Part shown: positions 20,271 to 30,711 of the stretch, piece by piece
Position numbering within the stretch: the first letter of the stretch is position 1
How the letters are laid out: the number at the start of each line of letters is the position of its first letter
Assembly (NCBI GenBank): GCA_001512865.1
Contig: LFSY01000136.1
Coordinates: 1-41,850 of the forward strand
Reading direction: 5' to 3'
Source: Rikenellaceae bacterium DTU002
GTDB taxonomy: Bacteria > Bacteroidota > Bacteroidia > Bacteroidales > UBA932
Length of the DNA stretch: 41,850 nt
Notes under the pieces: generated by a model
Databases searched by the model: none
What the model saw: the letters and a program-made list of their open reading frames with translations, nothing else
What the model was told of the DNA's origin: nothing
Made by a program: the position numbers and the translations under genes

Positions 20271-20838
20271 GTTCCTCCCTGGTACGTACATCTTTCAGGA
20301 ACGTCCCCGTAAAAGCCGATGTGACCATTTTGGAATGCTGTTTCTGCACCCCTCTTATCTGCATGCACATATGTTCGGCTTCTATGACCACGGCAACGCC
20401 CATGGGATTGAGGGTCTGTTGAATGCAATCCCGTATCTGAACGGTCAGCCGCTCCTGTACCTGAAACCTTCTGGCAAAGGTTTCCACAACACGCGTGATC
20501 TTGCTTACTCCCGTGATAAAGCCATTCGGGATATAAGCCACATGGGCTTTCCCGTAAAAAGGAAGCATGTGGTGCTCGCACAGTGAATACATTTCTATGT
20601 CCTTCACAAGTACCATTTGCTGGTATTCTTCACGAAATCTGGCCGAGTTCAGTATGGCGGCAGGGTCTTCCTGGTATCCTTTGGTCAGGTATTGCATGGA
20701 TTGAGCCACCCTAAGGGGCGTTCTCAACAATCCTTCCCTGAGGGGATCTTCTCCAAGGAGCTCCAGAACCTCTTTGTAGAGCTCTTCCAGTTTCTTTGTA
20801 GTTTCGGGAGTAAAAAGATCGTTGTTGGTATAAGACAT
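20251..20838 (-). CDS. folE: GTP cyclohydrolase I
   Basis: [69 protein letters not shown]. Confidence 0.97.
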   Translation of the reverse strand: MSYTNNDLFTPETTKKLEELYKEVLELLGEDPLREGLLRTPLRVAQSMQYLTKGYQEDPAAILNSARFREEYQQMVLVKDIEMYSLCEHHMLPFYGKAHVAYIPNGFITGVSKITRVVETFARRFQVQERLTVQIRDCIQQTLNPMGVAVVIEAEHMCMQIRGVQKQHSKMVTSAFTGTFLKDVRTREELMHLLH

Positions 20839-20861
20839 GACTGAGAATTGAAATTAATGGA

Positions 20862-20869
20862 CAAAAATA
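20862..20869 (-). promoter_or_regulatory. Bacteroidetes -7 element candidate (TATTTTTG) for folE
   Basis: TATTTTTG on the minus strand 23 nt upstream of the folE ATG. Confidence 0.45.
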
Positions 20870-20893
20870 CAAAAAAAGCAGGGATCTGCCTGC
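20870..20893 (-). terminator. Terminator-like hairpin with T7 on the minus strand
   Basis: Minus strand GCAGG-CAGATC-CCTGC-TTTTTTT directly upstream of the folE promoter candidate. Confidence 0.45.
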
Positions 20894-20976
20894 CTTTCTT
20901 AAACTTTCCTGACCGGCACCAGTCAAAAGGATGATCGCATGATCGGCTAATTATTATTTTTTGTACATTCGCAACT

Positions 20977-21690
20977 ATGGAAAATGAAGTTCTTATTAAA
21001 ATCAAAGGCATCAGGAAGATTTATCAGGTCGGGAACCAGGAAGTCAGGGCATTAAACGGTGTTGACCTCATCATCCGCAAAAATGAATACGTGGCGATCA
21101 TGGGCCCTTCCGGATCAGGAAAATCCACCCTTATGAACCTTCTGGGATGTCTGGATACACCCACTGAAGGGTCGTATATCCTCAACGGTACGGATGTCAG
21201 CCAGATGCGGGATGACCAACTTGCCGAGGTCAGGAACAAGGAAATCGGGTTTGTTTTCCAGTCTTTTAATCTGCTGCCCAGGTACAATGCCCTGAATAAT
21301 GTTGCATTGCCATTGATATACGCCGGCATGCCCCGGCAGGAAAGAGAGGAGGAGGCAAAAAAAGCACTCATGAATGTGGACCTGGGAGACAGGATGGACC
21401 ATAAACCCAATGAATTGTCAGGAGGTCAAAAACAGCGGGTTGCCGTGGCACGTGCCATGGTTAACAATCCGTCAATCATTCTTGCCGATGAACCTACCGG
21501 AAACCTTGATACAAAAACATCCCTCGATATTATGTCCCTTTTCGAACAGGTCTATGCCAAAGGGAATACCATCATTGTGGTAACACATGAAGAAGACATA
21601 GCACGCTATGCAAGGCGTGTTGTACGTTTGAGGGACGGACTCGTGGAAAGTGACCAACTGAACGATAATCCCGTACTGTCTGACTCATGA
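20977..21690 (+). CDS. ABC transporter ATP-binding protein (MacB/LolD-like)
   Basis: [72 protein letters not shown]. Confidence 0.93.
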   Translation: MENEVLIKIKGIRKIYQVGNQEVRALNGVDLIIRKNEYVAIMGPSGSGKSTLMNLLGCLDTPTEGSYILNGTDVSQMRDDQLAEVRNKEIGFVFQSFNLLPRYNALNNVALPLIYAGMPRQEREEEAKKALMNVDLGDRMDHKPNELSGGQKQRVAVARAMVNNPSIILADEPTGNLDTKTSLDIMSLFEQVYAKGNTIIVVTHEEDIARYARRVVRLRDGLVESDQLNDNPVLSDS

Positions 21691-22238
21691 ACAGGATCTA
21701 TACCGGAAAGGGAGACTCAGGAACAACATCCCTGTCCGACGGAAGCAGGATATCCAAGGCACATCCCCGGGTTGCCGCCTACGGGAAAGCGGACGAACTG
21801 ACCGCATGGATCGGACTGATCAGAAGCCAGGCTGAATTTCCCGGTGTGCAAAAGCTGGCCGGCGTGGCCGGCTCGTTAAGGAAAATCCAGTTTCACATGA
21901 TGCATATGGCCGGACAACTGGCCTCGGCCAATACGACTGATACAAAAAAACACGATTTTACTTCCGGCTCCCTATGGCTTGAAAAGGCCATTGACGACAT
22001 GCAGGAACAGATACCCCCGCTCAGCTCATTCATACTTCCCTGCAAACCGGCGATCTCGGCACAAATTCATATTGCCCGTACGATTTGCCGTGAAACTGAA
22101 CGACACATGGTTTCACTTGGCACGGATGTTGTCAGCGCAGATATGCTGACATATATCAACCGGCTTTCCGACTACCTTTTTGTCCTGGCTCGGTTCATTA
22201 CAACAGCTACAGGTTGTGAAGAAGACTTTTTTGTATAA
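21687..22238 (+). CDS. Cob(I)yrinic acid a,c-diamide adenosyltransferase (PduO type)
   Basis: [67 protein letters not shown]. Confidence 0.93.
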   Translation: MNRIYTGKGDSGTTSLSDGSRISKAHPRVAAYGKADELTAWIGLIRSQAEFPGVQKLAGVAGSLRKIQFHMMHMAGQLASANTTDTKKHDFTSGSLWLEKAIDDMQEQIPPLSSFILPCKPAISAQIHIARTICRETERHMVSLGTDVVSADMLTYINRLSDYLFVLARFITTATGCEEDFFV

Positions 22239-22243
22239 CTTTG
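22214..22243 (+). promoter_or_regulatory. Promoter candidate TTG-N19-TAACTTTG
   Basis: TTG at 22214-22216, TAACTTTG at 22236-22243, 27 nt before the ATG at 22271. Confidence 0.65.
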
Positions 22244-22270
22244 CACACATTTTTTTAACACGTTGCATCA

Positions 22271-22492
22271 ATGTACTGGACACTTGAACTGGCATCAAAA
22301 CTGGAAGACGCTCCCTGGCCTGCTACCAAGGAGGAACTTATTGATTATGCCACACGCTCGGGAGCTCCCCTGGAAGTGATTGAAAATCTTACCGACCTCG
22401 AAGATGACGGGGAGGTTTACGACAGTATTGAAGATATCTGGCCGGATTACCCGAGTAAGGAAGATTTTTTCTTCAACGAAGACGAATATTAG
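22271..22492 (+). CDS. DUF2795-type small acidic protein
   Basis: WPATKEELIDYATRSGAPLEVIENLTDLEDDGEVYDSIEDIWPDYPSKEDFFFNEDEY. Confidence 0.8.
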   Translation: MYWTLELASKLEDAPWPATKEELIDYATRSGAPLEVIENLTDLEDDGEVYDSIEDIWPDYPSKEDFFFNEDEY

Positions 22493-22501
22493 AATCATTG
22501 A

Positions 22502-23854
22502 ATGAATATCATTATTGCAGGAGCCGGAGAGGTTGGTTTTCACCTGGCAAAAATGTTGTCCGATGAAAATCATCAGATCACAATCATTGACAAAAATGAA
22601 GCCCGTCTCAATCAGATAGCCGAGACTTCAGATGTGGTTCCTGTGCCCGGAATAGCTACTTCCATATCAACATTGGAAAAAGCCGGTGTGAGTCGTTGTG
22701 ACCTGTTCATTGCCGTAAGTCCTGCTGACGAACAGGATGTGAACATTGTGGGGGCCCTCCTGGCAAAACAGCTGGGAGCCAAACGGGTAACTGCCCGGAT
22801 CAATAACAATGAATATCTAAAAAATGAAAACCGGGTCATTTTCACAGAATTAGGTGTTGATCTTCTCTTCTATCCCGAGAAGATCGCGGCCCATGAGATC
22901 CTTGACCTTCTCAAGCAGTCCGGGACATCGGAATTTATGGATTTCTCCGGAGGACGGCTTCAGCTTATCGTGCTCAAACTCATGGAAAGTTCCTCCATAG
23001 TCAATAAGAGCATGAAACAGGTCGCCGAAGAAAACGGCGGGGATCTTCCGTTCCGTGCCGTAGCCATTGCCCGTGAAGGCACCACCATCATTCCGCGTAA
23101 AGACACCATCTTCCAGTTACAGGACCTCGTTTTTGTAATTACAAAAAGAGAAGCCGCACATGCCGCCATGATCCTGAGTGGAAAAGAGAACGTAATCGTG
23201 AAGAACCTGATGATCATGGGAGGCGGCAGGGTTGGTGAGATGGTGGCTCACAGCATGGAATCCAGAATAGAAAAGGTCCGGGTAGTGGAACTTGACAGCG
23301 ACCGCTGTCAGGAATTGAGCGTATCTCTTCCCCGATCACTGATCATTCACGGAGATGCCCGCAATACTGACCTGCTGCTGGAAGAAGACCTTCCCCTGAT
23401 GGATGCCTTTGTGGCCGTGACGTCAAGTGCCGAGGCCAACATCCTGTCGTGCATGGCAGCCAAAAGAGCGGGCGTAAAAAAGACCATCGCCCAGGTGGAA
23501 AACCTGGATTACATAAAACTTGCCGAGAGCGTGGGAGTAGACGCTACGATCAATAAAAAACTCATCACCGCGAGCAGGATCTTTCGTTTCACCATGACCG
23601 GAGACGTTCCTTCCATGAAATGTCTGAACGGGTCTGACGCCGAGGTTATGGAATTCATTGCCAAACCCAGGAGTCTTGTTACCCAGAAAAAAGTACGCGA
23701 CCTTGAATTTCCCCGCGATGCGATCATTGGAGGGATCACCAGGGGTAATACCAGTCTTATAGTCAAAGGAGATACCGAGGTCAAACCTTATGACAGGGTC
23801 GTGGTTTTTTCCCTTCCGTCCGCATTACAGACCATTCACAAGTTTTTCGTTTAA
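22502..23854 (+). CDS. trkA: Trk system potassium transport regulatory protein TrkA
   Basis: Two Rossmann TrkA-N units (MNIIIAGAGEVGFHLAKMLSDE; LMIMGGGRVGEMVAHSME) each followed by a TrkA-C-like region. Confidence 0.94.
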   Translation: MNIIIAGAGEVGFHLAKMLSDENHQITIIDKNEARLNQIAETSDVVPVPGIATSISTLEKAGVSRCDLFIAVSPADEQDVNIVGALLAKQLGAKRVTARINNNEYLKNENRVIFTELGVDLLFYPEKIAAHEILDLLKQSGTSEFMDFSGGRLQLIVLKLMESSSIVNKSMKQVAEENGGDLPFRAVAIAREGTTIIPRKDTIFQLQDLVFVITKREAAHAAMILSGKENVIVKNLMIMGGGRVGEMVAHSMESRIEKVRVVELDSDRCQELSVSLPRSLIIHGDARNTDLLLEEDLPLMDAFVAVTSSAEANILSCMAAKRAGVKKTIAQVENLDYIKLAESVGVDATINKKLITASRIFRFTMTGDVPSMKCLNGSDAEVMEFIAKPRSLVTQKKVRDLEFPRDAIIGGITRGNTSLIVKGDTEVKPYDRVVVFSLPSALQTIHKFFV

Positions 23855-23859
23855 TTCCC

Positions 23860-24309
23860 TCATTTCTTCACGTTCCGTAAATACTGCTTTGGAGTACAGG
23901 ATTCTTTTGCCTTGAAAACTCTTGAGAATGAACGTACTGAATTGAATCCGCATTCAATCGCCAGATCAAACAGATCCATTTTTTTCTCCGGTCTTTGCCG
24001 CATAAGGCGTTTGGCTTCCTCAATGCGAAACAAATTGACCCATTTTGAAAAATTGGAGCCAAAGGTCCTGTGAATGGAACGTGAAAGATAGGCCCGGTTT
24101 GTATTCGTTTCCATACACAGTTGCCCGATGGTCAGATCCGGATTCTTGAAAAAACGCTCTTTTACCATCAGATCATTCATTCTTATCATCATATCTTCGG
24201 GATCTTCAGGATAGGCTCCGTCTTTCTTGACAAACAACACGGGTTCGGTCATCAGCCATCCTTTTATATACCCGGTCATCCACTTACCCGTATACTTTCT
24301 TCCTCTCAT
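23860..24309 (-). CDS. AraC-type HTH regulator, HTH domain only
   Basis: LTIGQLCMETNTNRAYLSRSIHRTFGSNFSKWVNLFRIEEAKRLM...DLAIECGFNSVRSFSRVFKAKESCTPKQYL. Confidence 0.85.
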   Translation of the reverse strand: MRGRKYTGKWMTGYIKGWLMTEPVLFVKKDGAYPEDPEDMMIRMNDLMVKERFFKNPDLTIGQLCMETNTNRAYLSRSIHRTFGSNFSKWVNLFRIEEAKRLMRQRPEKKMDLFDLAIECGFNSVRSFSRVFKAKESCTPKQYLRNVKK

Positions 24310-24312
24310 GAG

Positions 24313-25437
24313 CTATTCGGTTGATTTTATTCTTTGACAATATATCCTGCACCATTCTCCCGGTGTCATTCCCACATGGGTTCTGAACGCCATGTTCAAG
24401 GCCGAAAGGGATTGAAATCCGGATTGAGTACACAACTCTATAAGCCGGGTTTCGGGGTGTTTTTTGAAATATTCCTGGGCATATCTGACCCTGTACGCGT
24501 TTACGAATTGTTTGAAATTCATGTCTGCGTGCTGGCTTAAGGCCCTGGATACATAGGTCGTATTGGTCCCCACGGCGGCTGCCATTTCCTCCCTGGTAAA
24601 CGTAGGTGAGAGAAAAGCCTGCTCTTGTTCCATATAATCGCACATTTTTCTATAGATATCCCTGTAAACCTCGCATACTCCGCGACTGACCTCCTGAAGA
24701 GCCGCAAAGGCCTGACTTTCGTAGATCTGCGTTTCTTCCACCCACTTTGCCCCGCAAATCAGCGAGGCGTCTTTCATCAGGATCGCATTCAGGAAGCTCA
24801 CATGAAGCGGCAAACTTACCAGGTAAAAGATCTTTACGGGAAGGTAAATCCCGAAAAGAAGAAAAAGGTAAGACGCCAGGGTAAGGACAAGGACAAGGAA
24901 CATAAGCCTCCGAAGCGATCTGGCTTCCCCCGGTCTCATAGAATGGTGCATCACAAGTTTTTTATTCATTTTATAAAACAGCATGGCTTCGAACACAACA
25001 CATGCAAAACAAATGGCTTGAAAAAAATGGGAAAGCAAAACGCTCACGCTAAATTCCCTGAACCAGATCCCTGCTACAACGACGATCACCGGGAACAGGA
25101 AGGAAAATATCACCAATTCCCTTTTAAACAATAATTTCCTTGCCTCCCTCGATGTGATGGAGGACATAAACATACAACTCACGGGAAGAGAGGTAAGAAC
25201 GATCCTGAAATAATGATCTTCCGTAATAAAAAGATTCAGGATATCAGATCTGTCAAATGCCAGGAATATTTTAAAAAAATAAAACATTCCCAGGGCGAGA
25301 AAAGCCGCAATAAGAGCCTTAAGCGGCCTGGAGGGATACAAATACGTAACGGCCTTGATCCTGGCCTTGGTTAACAAAAGGACTGCTGAAGAAAAATAGG
25401 CAACGCCTGCAGTCAAATGGGTAAATAAAAAAAACAT
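24313..25437 (-). CDS. Membrane-anchored AraC-type HTH regulator (multi-TM N-terminus)
   Basis: Multi-TM N-terminal half, C-terminal FTREEMAAAVGTNTTYVSRALSQHADMNFKQFVNAYRVRYAQEYF...FRTHVGMTPGEW. Start at 25437 (MFFLFTHL) preferred over 25593. Confidence 0.85.
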   Translation of the reverse strand: MFFLFTHLTAGVAYFSSAVLLLTKARIKAVTYLYPSRPLKALIAAFLALGMFYFFKIFLAFDRSDILNLFITEDHYFRIVLTSLPVSCMFMSSITSREARKLLFKRELVIFSFLFPVIVVVAGIWFREFSVSVLLSHFFQAICFACVVFEAMLFYKMNKKLVMHHSMRPGEARSLRRLMFLVLVLTLASYLFLLFGIYLPVKIFYLVSLPLHVSFLNAILMKDASLICGAKWVEETQIYESQAFAALQEVSRGVCEVYRDIYRKMCDYMEQEQAFLSPTFTREEMAAAVGTNTTYVSRALSQHADMNFKQFVNAYRVRYAQEYFKKHPETRLIELCTQSGFQSLSALNMAFRTHVGMTPGEWCRIYCQRIKSTE

Positions 25438-25525
25438 TTTTAGTTTATTGATAATTAGTGAATTAGGTTTATTCAAATGTACAAAGGAATAGACTGATTT
25501 TCCAATAGTAAAATGGTCTTTTAAT

Positions 25526-25553
25526 GGACAAAAATTGTCCTCTTTTATTGTCC
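25526..25553. promoter_or_regulatory. Operator candidate: GGACAA-AAA-TTGTCC inverted repeat plus an extra TTGTCC
   Basis: Direct reading; lies upstream of a minus-strand TTG-N21-TACATTTG promoter candidate for the AraC pair. Confidence 0.55.
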
Positions 25554-25641
25554 TAAATAAAACACACATTATCAAATTGTTGCAAAAGCACAAATTGTAA
25601 TATTTTTATTTTTTACCCCAAGAAACTTCTTACGCAAAAAA

Positions 25642-25697
25642 AGGGGAAGCAGGGCTGTTGATACCATCGTTTGTTTCAAACAGGGATGTCTTCCCCT
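25642..25697. repeat. Inverted repeat AGGGGAAG...CTTCCCCT with inner GTTTG-TTT-CAAAC hairpin upstream of leuS
   Basis: AGGGGAAG 25642-25649, CTTCCCCT 25690-25697, GTTTG 25669-25673 / CAAAC 25677-25681. Confidence 0.6.
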
Positions 25698-25713
25698 GAA
25701 CAAGGTTTTTAAT

Positions 25714-25721
25714 TACCTTTG
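25714..25721 (+). promoter_or_regulatory. Bacteroidetes -7 element candidate (TACCTTTG) for leuS
   Basis: TACCTTTG 24 nt before the leuS ATG. Confidence 0.5.
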
Positions 25722-25745
25722 TGCCTTTAAAAAGAAAGGATCAAG

Positions 25746-28511
25746 ATGGAATACAAATTTAAGGAAATTGAAGATAAATGGCAATCCTACTGGTCATCCC
25801 ATAAGACCTTTAAGGTTGATACCGACCCTGAAAGACCAAAATTCTATGTTTTGGACATGTTTCCCTATCCCTCAGGTGCCGGACTTCATGTGGGCCATCC
25901 GCTGGGATACATTGCCAGTGACATCTATTCACGATACAAAAGGCTGAGAGGCTACAATGTGTTGCATCCCATGGGTTATGACGCATTTGGACTGCCTGCC
26001 GAACAATACGCCATCCAGACGGGCCAGCCGCCCCAGAAAACAACAGCGGACAACATTGCCCGATACAGAAAACAGCTCGACAAACTCGGCTTTTCTTACG
26101 ATTGGGACCGTGAAATACGTACCTGCGATCCTTCCTATTACAAATGGACCCAGTGGGCTTTTCTGAAAATGTTCCAACACTGGTTCAACCGGGAATCGTG
26201 TAAAGCAGAACCTATTGAAACGCTTACAAATGAGTTTGTGCATAACGGTAACCGGCTTGTCAGGGCAGCCCACCATTGTCAAAAAGAATTTTCGGCTGAA
26301 GAATGGTTGTCATTCACAGACAATGAAAAAGAAGACGTTCTTATGTGCTACCGCATAGCATACCTGGGTGAAACATCCGTCAACTGGTGTGAGGCTCTCG
26401 GAACGGTCCTGGCCAACGACGAAGTGAAGGACGGCCTGTCCGTTAGAGGGGGATATCCGGTGGAACAAAAAAAGATGAAACAGTGGCAATTGAGGGTGTC
26501 TGCATATGCCGAACGTTTGCTTGAAGGACTGGAGGACCTTGCCTGGTCAGACTCTCTCAAGGAAATGCAACGAAACTGGATCGGAAGATCGGAGGGAGCC
26601 CAGATGGATTTTATGGTGAACAACGGTACGGAAACTTTTTCCATGACCGTTTTCACCACCCGGGCCGACACTGTTTTCGGCGTTACATTCATGGTCCTGG
26701 CCCCTGAAAGTGAATGGGTGGAAAAACTGACTGTTCCGGAAAAGGAAAAAGAGGTCAGGGAGTATCTTGATTATGTAAAGACAAAAACAGAAAGGGAACG
26801 TATGACCGAAACACACCGGGTTACCGGGGTCTTCACAGGGTCATATGCCGTCAATCCTTTTACAGGCAAACAATTACCTGTCTGGATAAGTGAATACGTT
26901 ATGGCCGGTTACGGAACAGGAGCCATTATGGCTGTCCCGGCCCATGACAGCCGCGATTATATTTTTGCCAGACATTTCAACTTGCCTGTCATACCGCTCA
27001 TTGAAGGATGTGATGTCAGCCATGAAAGTTTTGATGCCAAGGACGGGGTGATGTGCAATTCGGGTTTCCTGAACGGGATGCCTGTTGAAAAAGCCATACC
27101 TGCAGCCATTGAGGAAGTGGAAAAAAGGCAGCTGGGATCCCGGAAGGTCAATTACCGTTTGAGGGATGCCATTTTTTCCCGTCAGCGGTACTGGGGAGAA
27201 CCATTCCCGATTTATTACAAAGACGGGGTGGCAAGGCCTCTTCCCGAATCTGCGCTGCCCCTGGAATTGCCGCTTATAGATTCTTTCAGGCCGTCAGGAT
27301 CCGGAGAACCGCCGCTATCCAATGCCAAAAACTGGACATATGAAGGACATCCCCTCGAAAAGAGCACCATGCCCGGATTTGCGGGGAGCTCGGCTTACTA
27401 TCTCCGGTATATGGACCCGGCAAATGCGGAAGCACTGGTCTCTGAACGTGACAACAGGTACTGGCAGGACGTTGACCTGTATATCGGAGGGACTGAACAC
27501 GCCACGGGGCACTTGATCTATTCCCGGTTCTGGAACAAGTTTCTGTTTGACCTGGGCTATGTGTGCAAGGACGAACCCTTCCGCAAACTGGTGAACCAGG
27601 GAATGATCCAGGGCCGCTCCAGCTTCGTTTACCGCATAAAAAACACGAACACTTTTGTGACGTACAACCTGAAAGATAAATACGATACCACCGAAATACA
27701 CGTAGATGTGAACCTGGTCCAGAACGACCGCCTGGACACGGACGCCTTCAAGGCCTGGAATCCTGAATACCGGAATGCGGATTTCATTCTGGAGAACGGA
27801 GAATATATTTGTGGCTCGGCCGTTGAGAAAATGAGCAAATCCATGTTCAACGTTGTCAATCCCGATACCATATGCTCCCATTACGGGGCTGACACACTAC
27901 GTATGTACGAAATGTTCCTTGGACCGCTGGAACAGTCAAAACCATGGGACACAAACGGGATTGACGGAGTCCACCGTTTTCTTAAAAAATTCTGGAGGAT
28001 GTTCTTTGACAAGAACGGCACCCTGCTTGTCACAGAGGAAACCCCACACGGAAATGAACTGAAAGTGCTGCACAACCTCATTCGCAAAGTGGAAGATGAC
28101 ATAGAACATTTTTCTTTCAACACGACCATCAGTGCCTTCATGATCAGCATCAACGAACTGACAGACCTGCATTGTCACAAACGTTCCATCCTCGAACCCC
28201 TCGTTATTCTGATATCACCCTATGCCCCCCATATTGCAGAGGAATTGTGGCAGATACTGGGGAACCAACCCTCTGTGGCAAATGCCTCCTTCCCCATATA
28301 CAACGAGGAGTACACCAAAGAACACACCATGGACTATCCGGTTTCCTTCAACGGCAAATTAAGGTTTAAGAAAACACTTGATCTGGATCTGACCGGGGCG
28401 CAAATAGAACGGTTTGTTCTGGAAGATGAAAGGACTCTGAAATATGCAGGAGGCGCACAGATACGTAAAGTAATCGTGATTCCCGGTAAAATCATAAATA
28501 TTGTGGTATGA
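25746..28511 (+). CDS. leuS: Leucyl-tRNA synthetase
   Basis: [17 protein letters not shown] (HIGH-type), [12 protein letters not shown] editing region, [14 protein letters not shown] (KMSKS). Confidence 0.97.
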   Translation: MEYKFKEIEDKWQSYWSSHKTFKVDTDPERPKFYVLDMFPYPSGAGLHVGHPLGYIASDIYSRYKRLRGYNVLHPMGYDAFGLPAEQYAIQTGQPPQKTTADNIARYRKQLDKLGFSYDWDREIRTCDPSYYKWTQWAFLKMFQHWFNRESCKAEPIETLTNEFVHNGNRLVRAAHHCQKEFSAEEWLSFTDNEKEDVLMCYRIAYLGETSVNWCEALGTVLANDEVKDGLSVRGGYPVEQKKMKQWQLRVSAYAERLLEGLEDLAWSDSLKEMQRNWIGRSEGAQMDFMVNNGTETFSMTVFTTRADTVFGVTFMVLAPESEWVEKLTVPEKEKEVREYLDYVKTKTERERMTETHRVTGVFTGSYAVNPFTGKQLPVWISEYVMAGYGTGAIMAVPAHDSRDYIFARHFNLPVIPLIEGCDVSHESFDAKDGVMCNSGFLNGMPVEKAIPAAIEEVEKRQLGSRKVNYRLRDAIFSRQRYWGEPFPIYYKDGVARPLPESALPLELPLIDSFRPSGSGEPPLSNAKNWTYEGHPLEKSTMPGFAGSSAYYLRYMDPANAEALVSERDNRYWQDVDLYIGGTEHATGHLIYSRFWNKFLFDLGYVCKDEPFRKLVNQGMIQGRSSFVYRIKNTNTFVTYNLKDKYDTTEIHVDVNLVQNDRLDTDAFKAWNPEYRNADFILENGEYICGSAVEKMSKSMFNVVNPDTICSHYGADTLRMYEMFLGPLEQSKPWDTNGIDGVHRFLKKFWRMFFDKNGTLLVTEETPHGNELKVLHNLIRKVEDDIEHFSFNTTISAFMISINELTDLHCHKRSILEPLVILISPYAPHIAEELWQILGNQPSVANASFPIYNEEYTKEHTMDYPVSFNGKLRFKKTLDLDLTGAQIERFVLEDERTLKYAGGAQIRKVIVIPGKIINIVV

Positions 28512-29413
28512 AAACATTCTCATCTTTCCGATACAGTGCTGCCATTAAGGAATACCTGCTCATTACCGTCGGATTGCTGGTCTATGTTGCGGCGTGGACA
28601 ACTTTTCTTATTCCCAATCACCTGGTGGGAGGTGGCGTTACCGGGATCTCAACCCTGATCTATTATGCCACCGGCATCCCGATAAGCATAACGTATTTAT
28701 CTTTCAATGTCATTTTGATCATCATCGGGCTCAGGACCATTGGCTGGAAGTTCGGGATTAAAACCATTTACGGGGTCATCATGACTGCGATAGCTTTTCA
28801 GCTGATGCCCCGGGTGATTCCCGAGGACCTGATCCGGGTAATGGCGCTCGACAACGGGAAACTGATCTCCTCACTTCTTGGGGCAGCCGTAGCCGGAGCC
28901 GGTGTGGGGACGGTCATCGCTCAGGGCGGAAGTACCGGCGGGACGGACATTCTGGCACAAATAATTGGTAAATACAGGAACATATCACCCGGCCGTATCA
29001 TGATGTCATGCGACCTTGTGATCATAGGGTCATCCTTTTTCGTTTCCGATGAACCGACTATTGGTCTTAAACTTGCCGTGGTACTGTATGGTTACCTGAT
29101 CATCGGCATGTCAAGTTATACAGTTGACACCGTATTGTCCGGTGCAAAACGTTCGGTTCAGTATTTTATTTTTTCCAAACATCACCAGGAGATCGCAGAC
29201 CGTATCTCGACGGACCTTCACAGAGGGGTTACGGTGATAACATCCCAGGGATGGTATTCCAAAACGGAACAAAAAGTACTGCTTGTAATAGCAAGACGAA
29301 CAGAATCAAACACCATTGCGAAGATCGTTAAGGAGATAGACAAGAACGCCTTCATTTCAATAGCCAGCGTGTCGGGTGTCTACGGGGCCGGATTTGAAGT
29401 ATTAAAAACCTGA
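28508..29413 (+). CDS. YitT family membrane protein (DUF2179 C-terminus)
   Basis: [31 protein letters not shown]-terminal [27 protein letters not shown]...[16 protein letters not shown]. Confidence 0.92.
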   Translation: MKTFSSFRYSAAIKEYLLITVGLLVYVAAWTTFLIPNHLVGGGVTGISTLIYYATGIPISITYLSFNVILIIIGLRTIGWKFGIKTIYGVIMTAIAFQLMPRVIPEDLIRVMALDNGKLISSLLGAAVAGAGVGTVIAQGGSTGGTDILAQIIGKYRNISPGRIMMSCDLVIIGSSFFVSDEPTIGLKLAVVLYGYLIIGMSSYTVDTVLSGAKRSVQYFIFSKHHQEIADRISTDLHRGVTVITSQGWYSKTEQKVLLVIARRTESNTIAKIVKEIDKNAFISIASVSGVYGAGFEVLKT

Positions 29414-29415
29414 TA

Positions 29416-30711
29416 TCACCGGACAGGCGCCAGTTCAAAATAAACCGGCACGGTGATCTTCACCCGTACTTTTTCCCCGTTCCTTTCACCCGGTTTCCAT
29501 TTGGGAGAAGCCGAAATTACCCTTATTGCTTCCTGATCCAGTAACGGATGTACGGTCCGGGTCGCTTCCACGTTTGTTATCGTCCCGTCCTTTTCAATGA
29601 TCATGGACACCATCACCCTCCCCTTGACCCCCTGAAGCACCGCCTCCCGGGGATATTTCAGGTAGGTGTACACCCACCTGTCGAGGAATGACTGTACATC
29701 ACCATTCATAAAGCGGGGAGGCACATCCGCATCTGAATAAGTGTATACGGATTCCCTGTCCGTCCCGGATGACATGACATTCGGCCTGTTGTACAGATCC
29801 CCCGGATCGTTGGCTGCTTCCATAATAAACAGCGAAATGTACTGACAGAAGGCATCCATGCCCTCATAGTCCAGTTTATCGGGCGTGTCACGCAATGTCT
29901 GATGATGCGGATGAAGACCCGTGGTGAACATACAGACCGGAATTCCCTTTTCCATAAACGCCTGATGGTCAGAAGGAAAATAATCTGTTCCGTAAACCGC
30001 CACCTGTGGAAGAAAAGGGTTGTATGTCAGACGGGTAAGTAAATGTTCCAGTTCATAATGGGGCTGTCCGCAAAACGCCTTTGGGGGATCGTCAGCAGAA
30101 CCCCTTCCCAACCGGTCCAGATTGATCATCATTTTAACCGAAGATGGAGGAAAAGCCCTGTTTACAAAATACCATGATCCCATAGCTCCTTTCTGTCCGG
30201 CGCCAAAAGCCACAAACAAGATACTCCTTTTATACATAAAGAACTGACCCTGGGCAGCCGCAGCCAATTCTATCAAAGCCGCCACGCCGGAAGCGTTGGC
30301 ATCGGCTCCCGGATATATGCACAGGGAATCCTTTCCGTTGATGCGTATGGTATATGTTCCCAGGTTGTCGTAATGGGCTCCAACCACAATATATTCTTCC
30401 CGTAATTGGGGGTCGTATCCGGGAATCACGGCAACCACATTCTGAGAGAACAGGGTGTCGGCAGAGTTGTTATCAACAAAAGAAAAATCCTGATATCCCC
30501 CGGGATATAGAAGTTCAAGGCCTTTTTCGGAAAACTGACGCGAAATATAGGCTGCCGCATCCGATTCACCGGCTGTTCCTGTTTCCCGGCCCATCAGCTT
30601 AGGGGAAGTCAGTTCACGTACATGTTCAATAAGTGCCTTTTCAAAAGAATCCTGAGCCTGCACAGTGGCAAGACCCAGGATCATCATAATGCATGTAAGT
30701 CTGATCTTCAT
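29416..30711 (-). CDS. M28-family peptidase fused to a TonB C-terminal-like domain
   Basis: VVGAHYDNLG, GADANASGVAALIELA, FGAGQKGAMGSWYFV and DYFPSDHQAFMEKGIPVCMF for M28; C-terminal YLKYPREAVLQGVKGRVMVSMIIEKDGTITNVEATRTVHPLLDQEAIRVISASPKWKPG for TonB_C. Confidence 0.9.
   Translation of the reverse strand: MKIRLTCIMMILGLATVQAQDSFEKALIEHVRELTSPKLMGRETGTAGESDAAAYISRQFSEKGLELLYPGGYQDFSFVDNNSADTLFSQNVVAVIPGYDPQLREEYIVVGAHYDNLGTYTIRINGKDSLCIYPGADANASGVAALIELAAAAQGQFFMYKRSILFVAFGAGQKGAMGSWYFVNRAFPPSSVKMMINLDRLGRGSADDPPKAFCGQPHYELEHLLTRLTYNPFLPQVAVYGTDYFPSDHQAFMEKGIPVCMFTTGLHPHHQTLRDTPDKLDYEGMDAFCQYISLFIMEAANDPGDLYNRPNVMSSGTDRESVYTYSDADVPPRFMNGDVQSFLDRWVYTYLKYPREAVLQGVKGRVMVSMIIEKDGTITNVEATRTVHPLLDQEAIRVISASPKWKPGERNGEKVRVKITVPVYFELAPVR

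Noticed and set aside
25621-25745. T-box riboswitch upstream of leuS
   Set aside because: No T-box consensus sequence and the structured part lies upstream of the promoter candidate; T-boxes are not expected in Bacteroidetes.
27315-27881. 188-aa minus-strand ORF within leuS
   Set aside because: Antisense of leuS catalytic region; no independent support.
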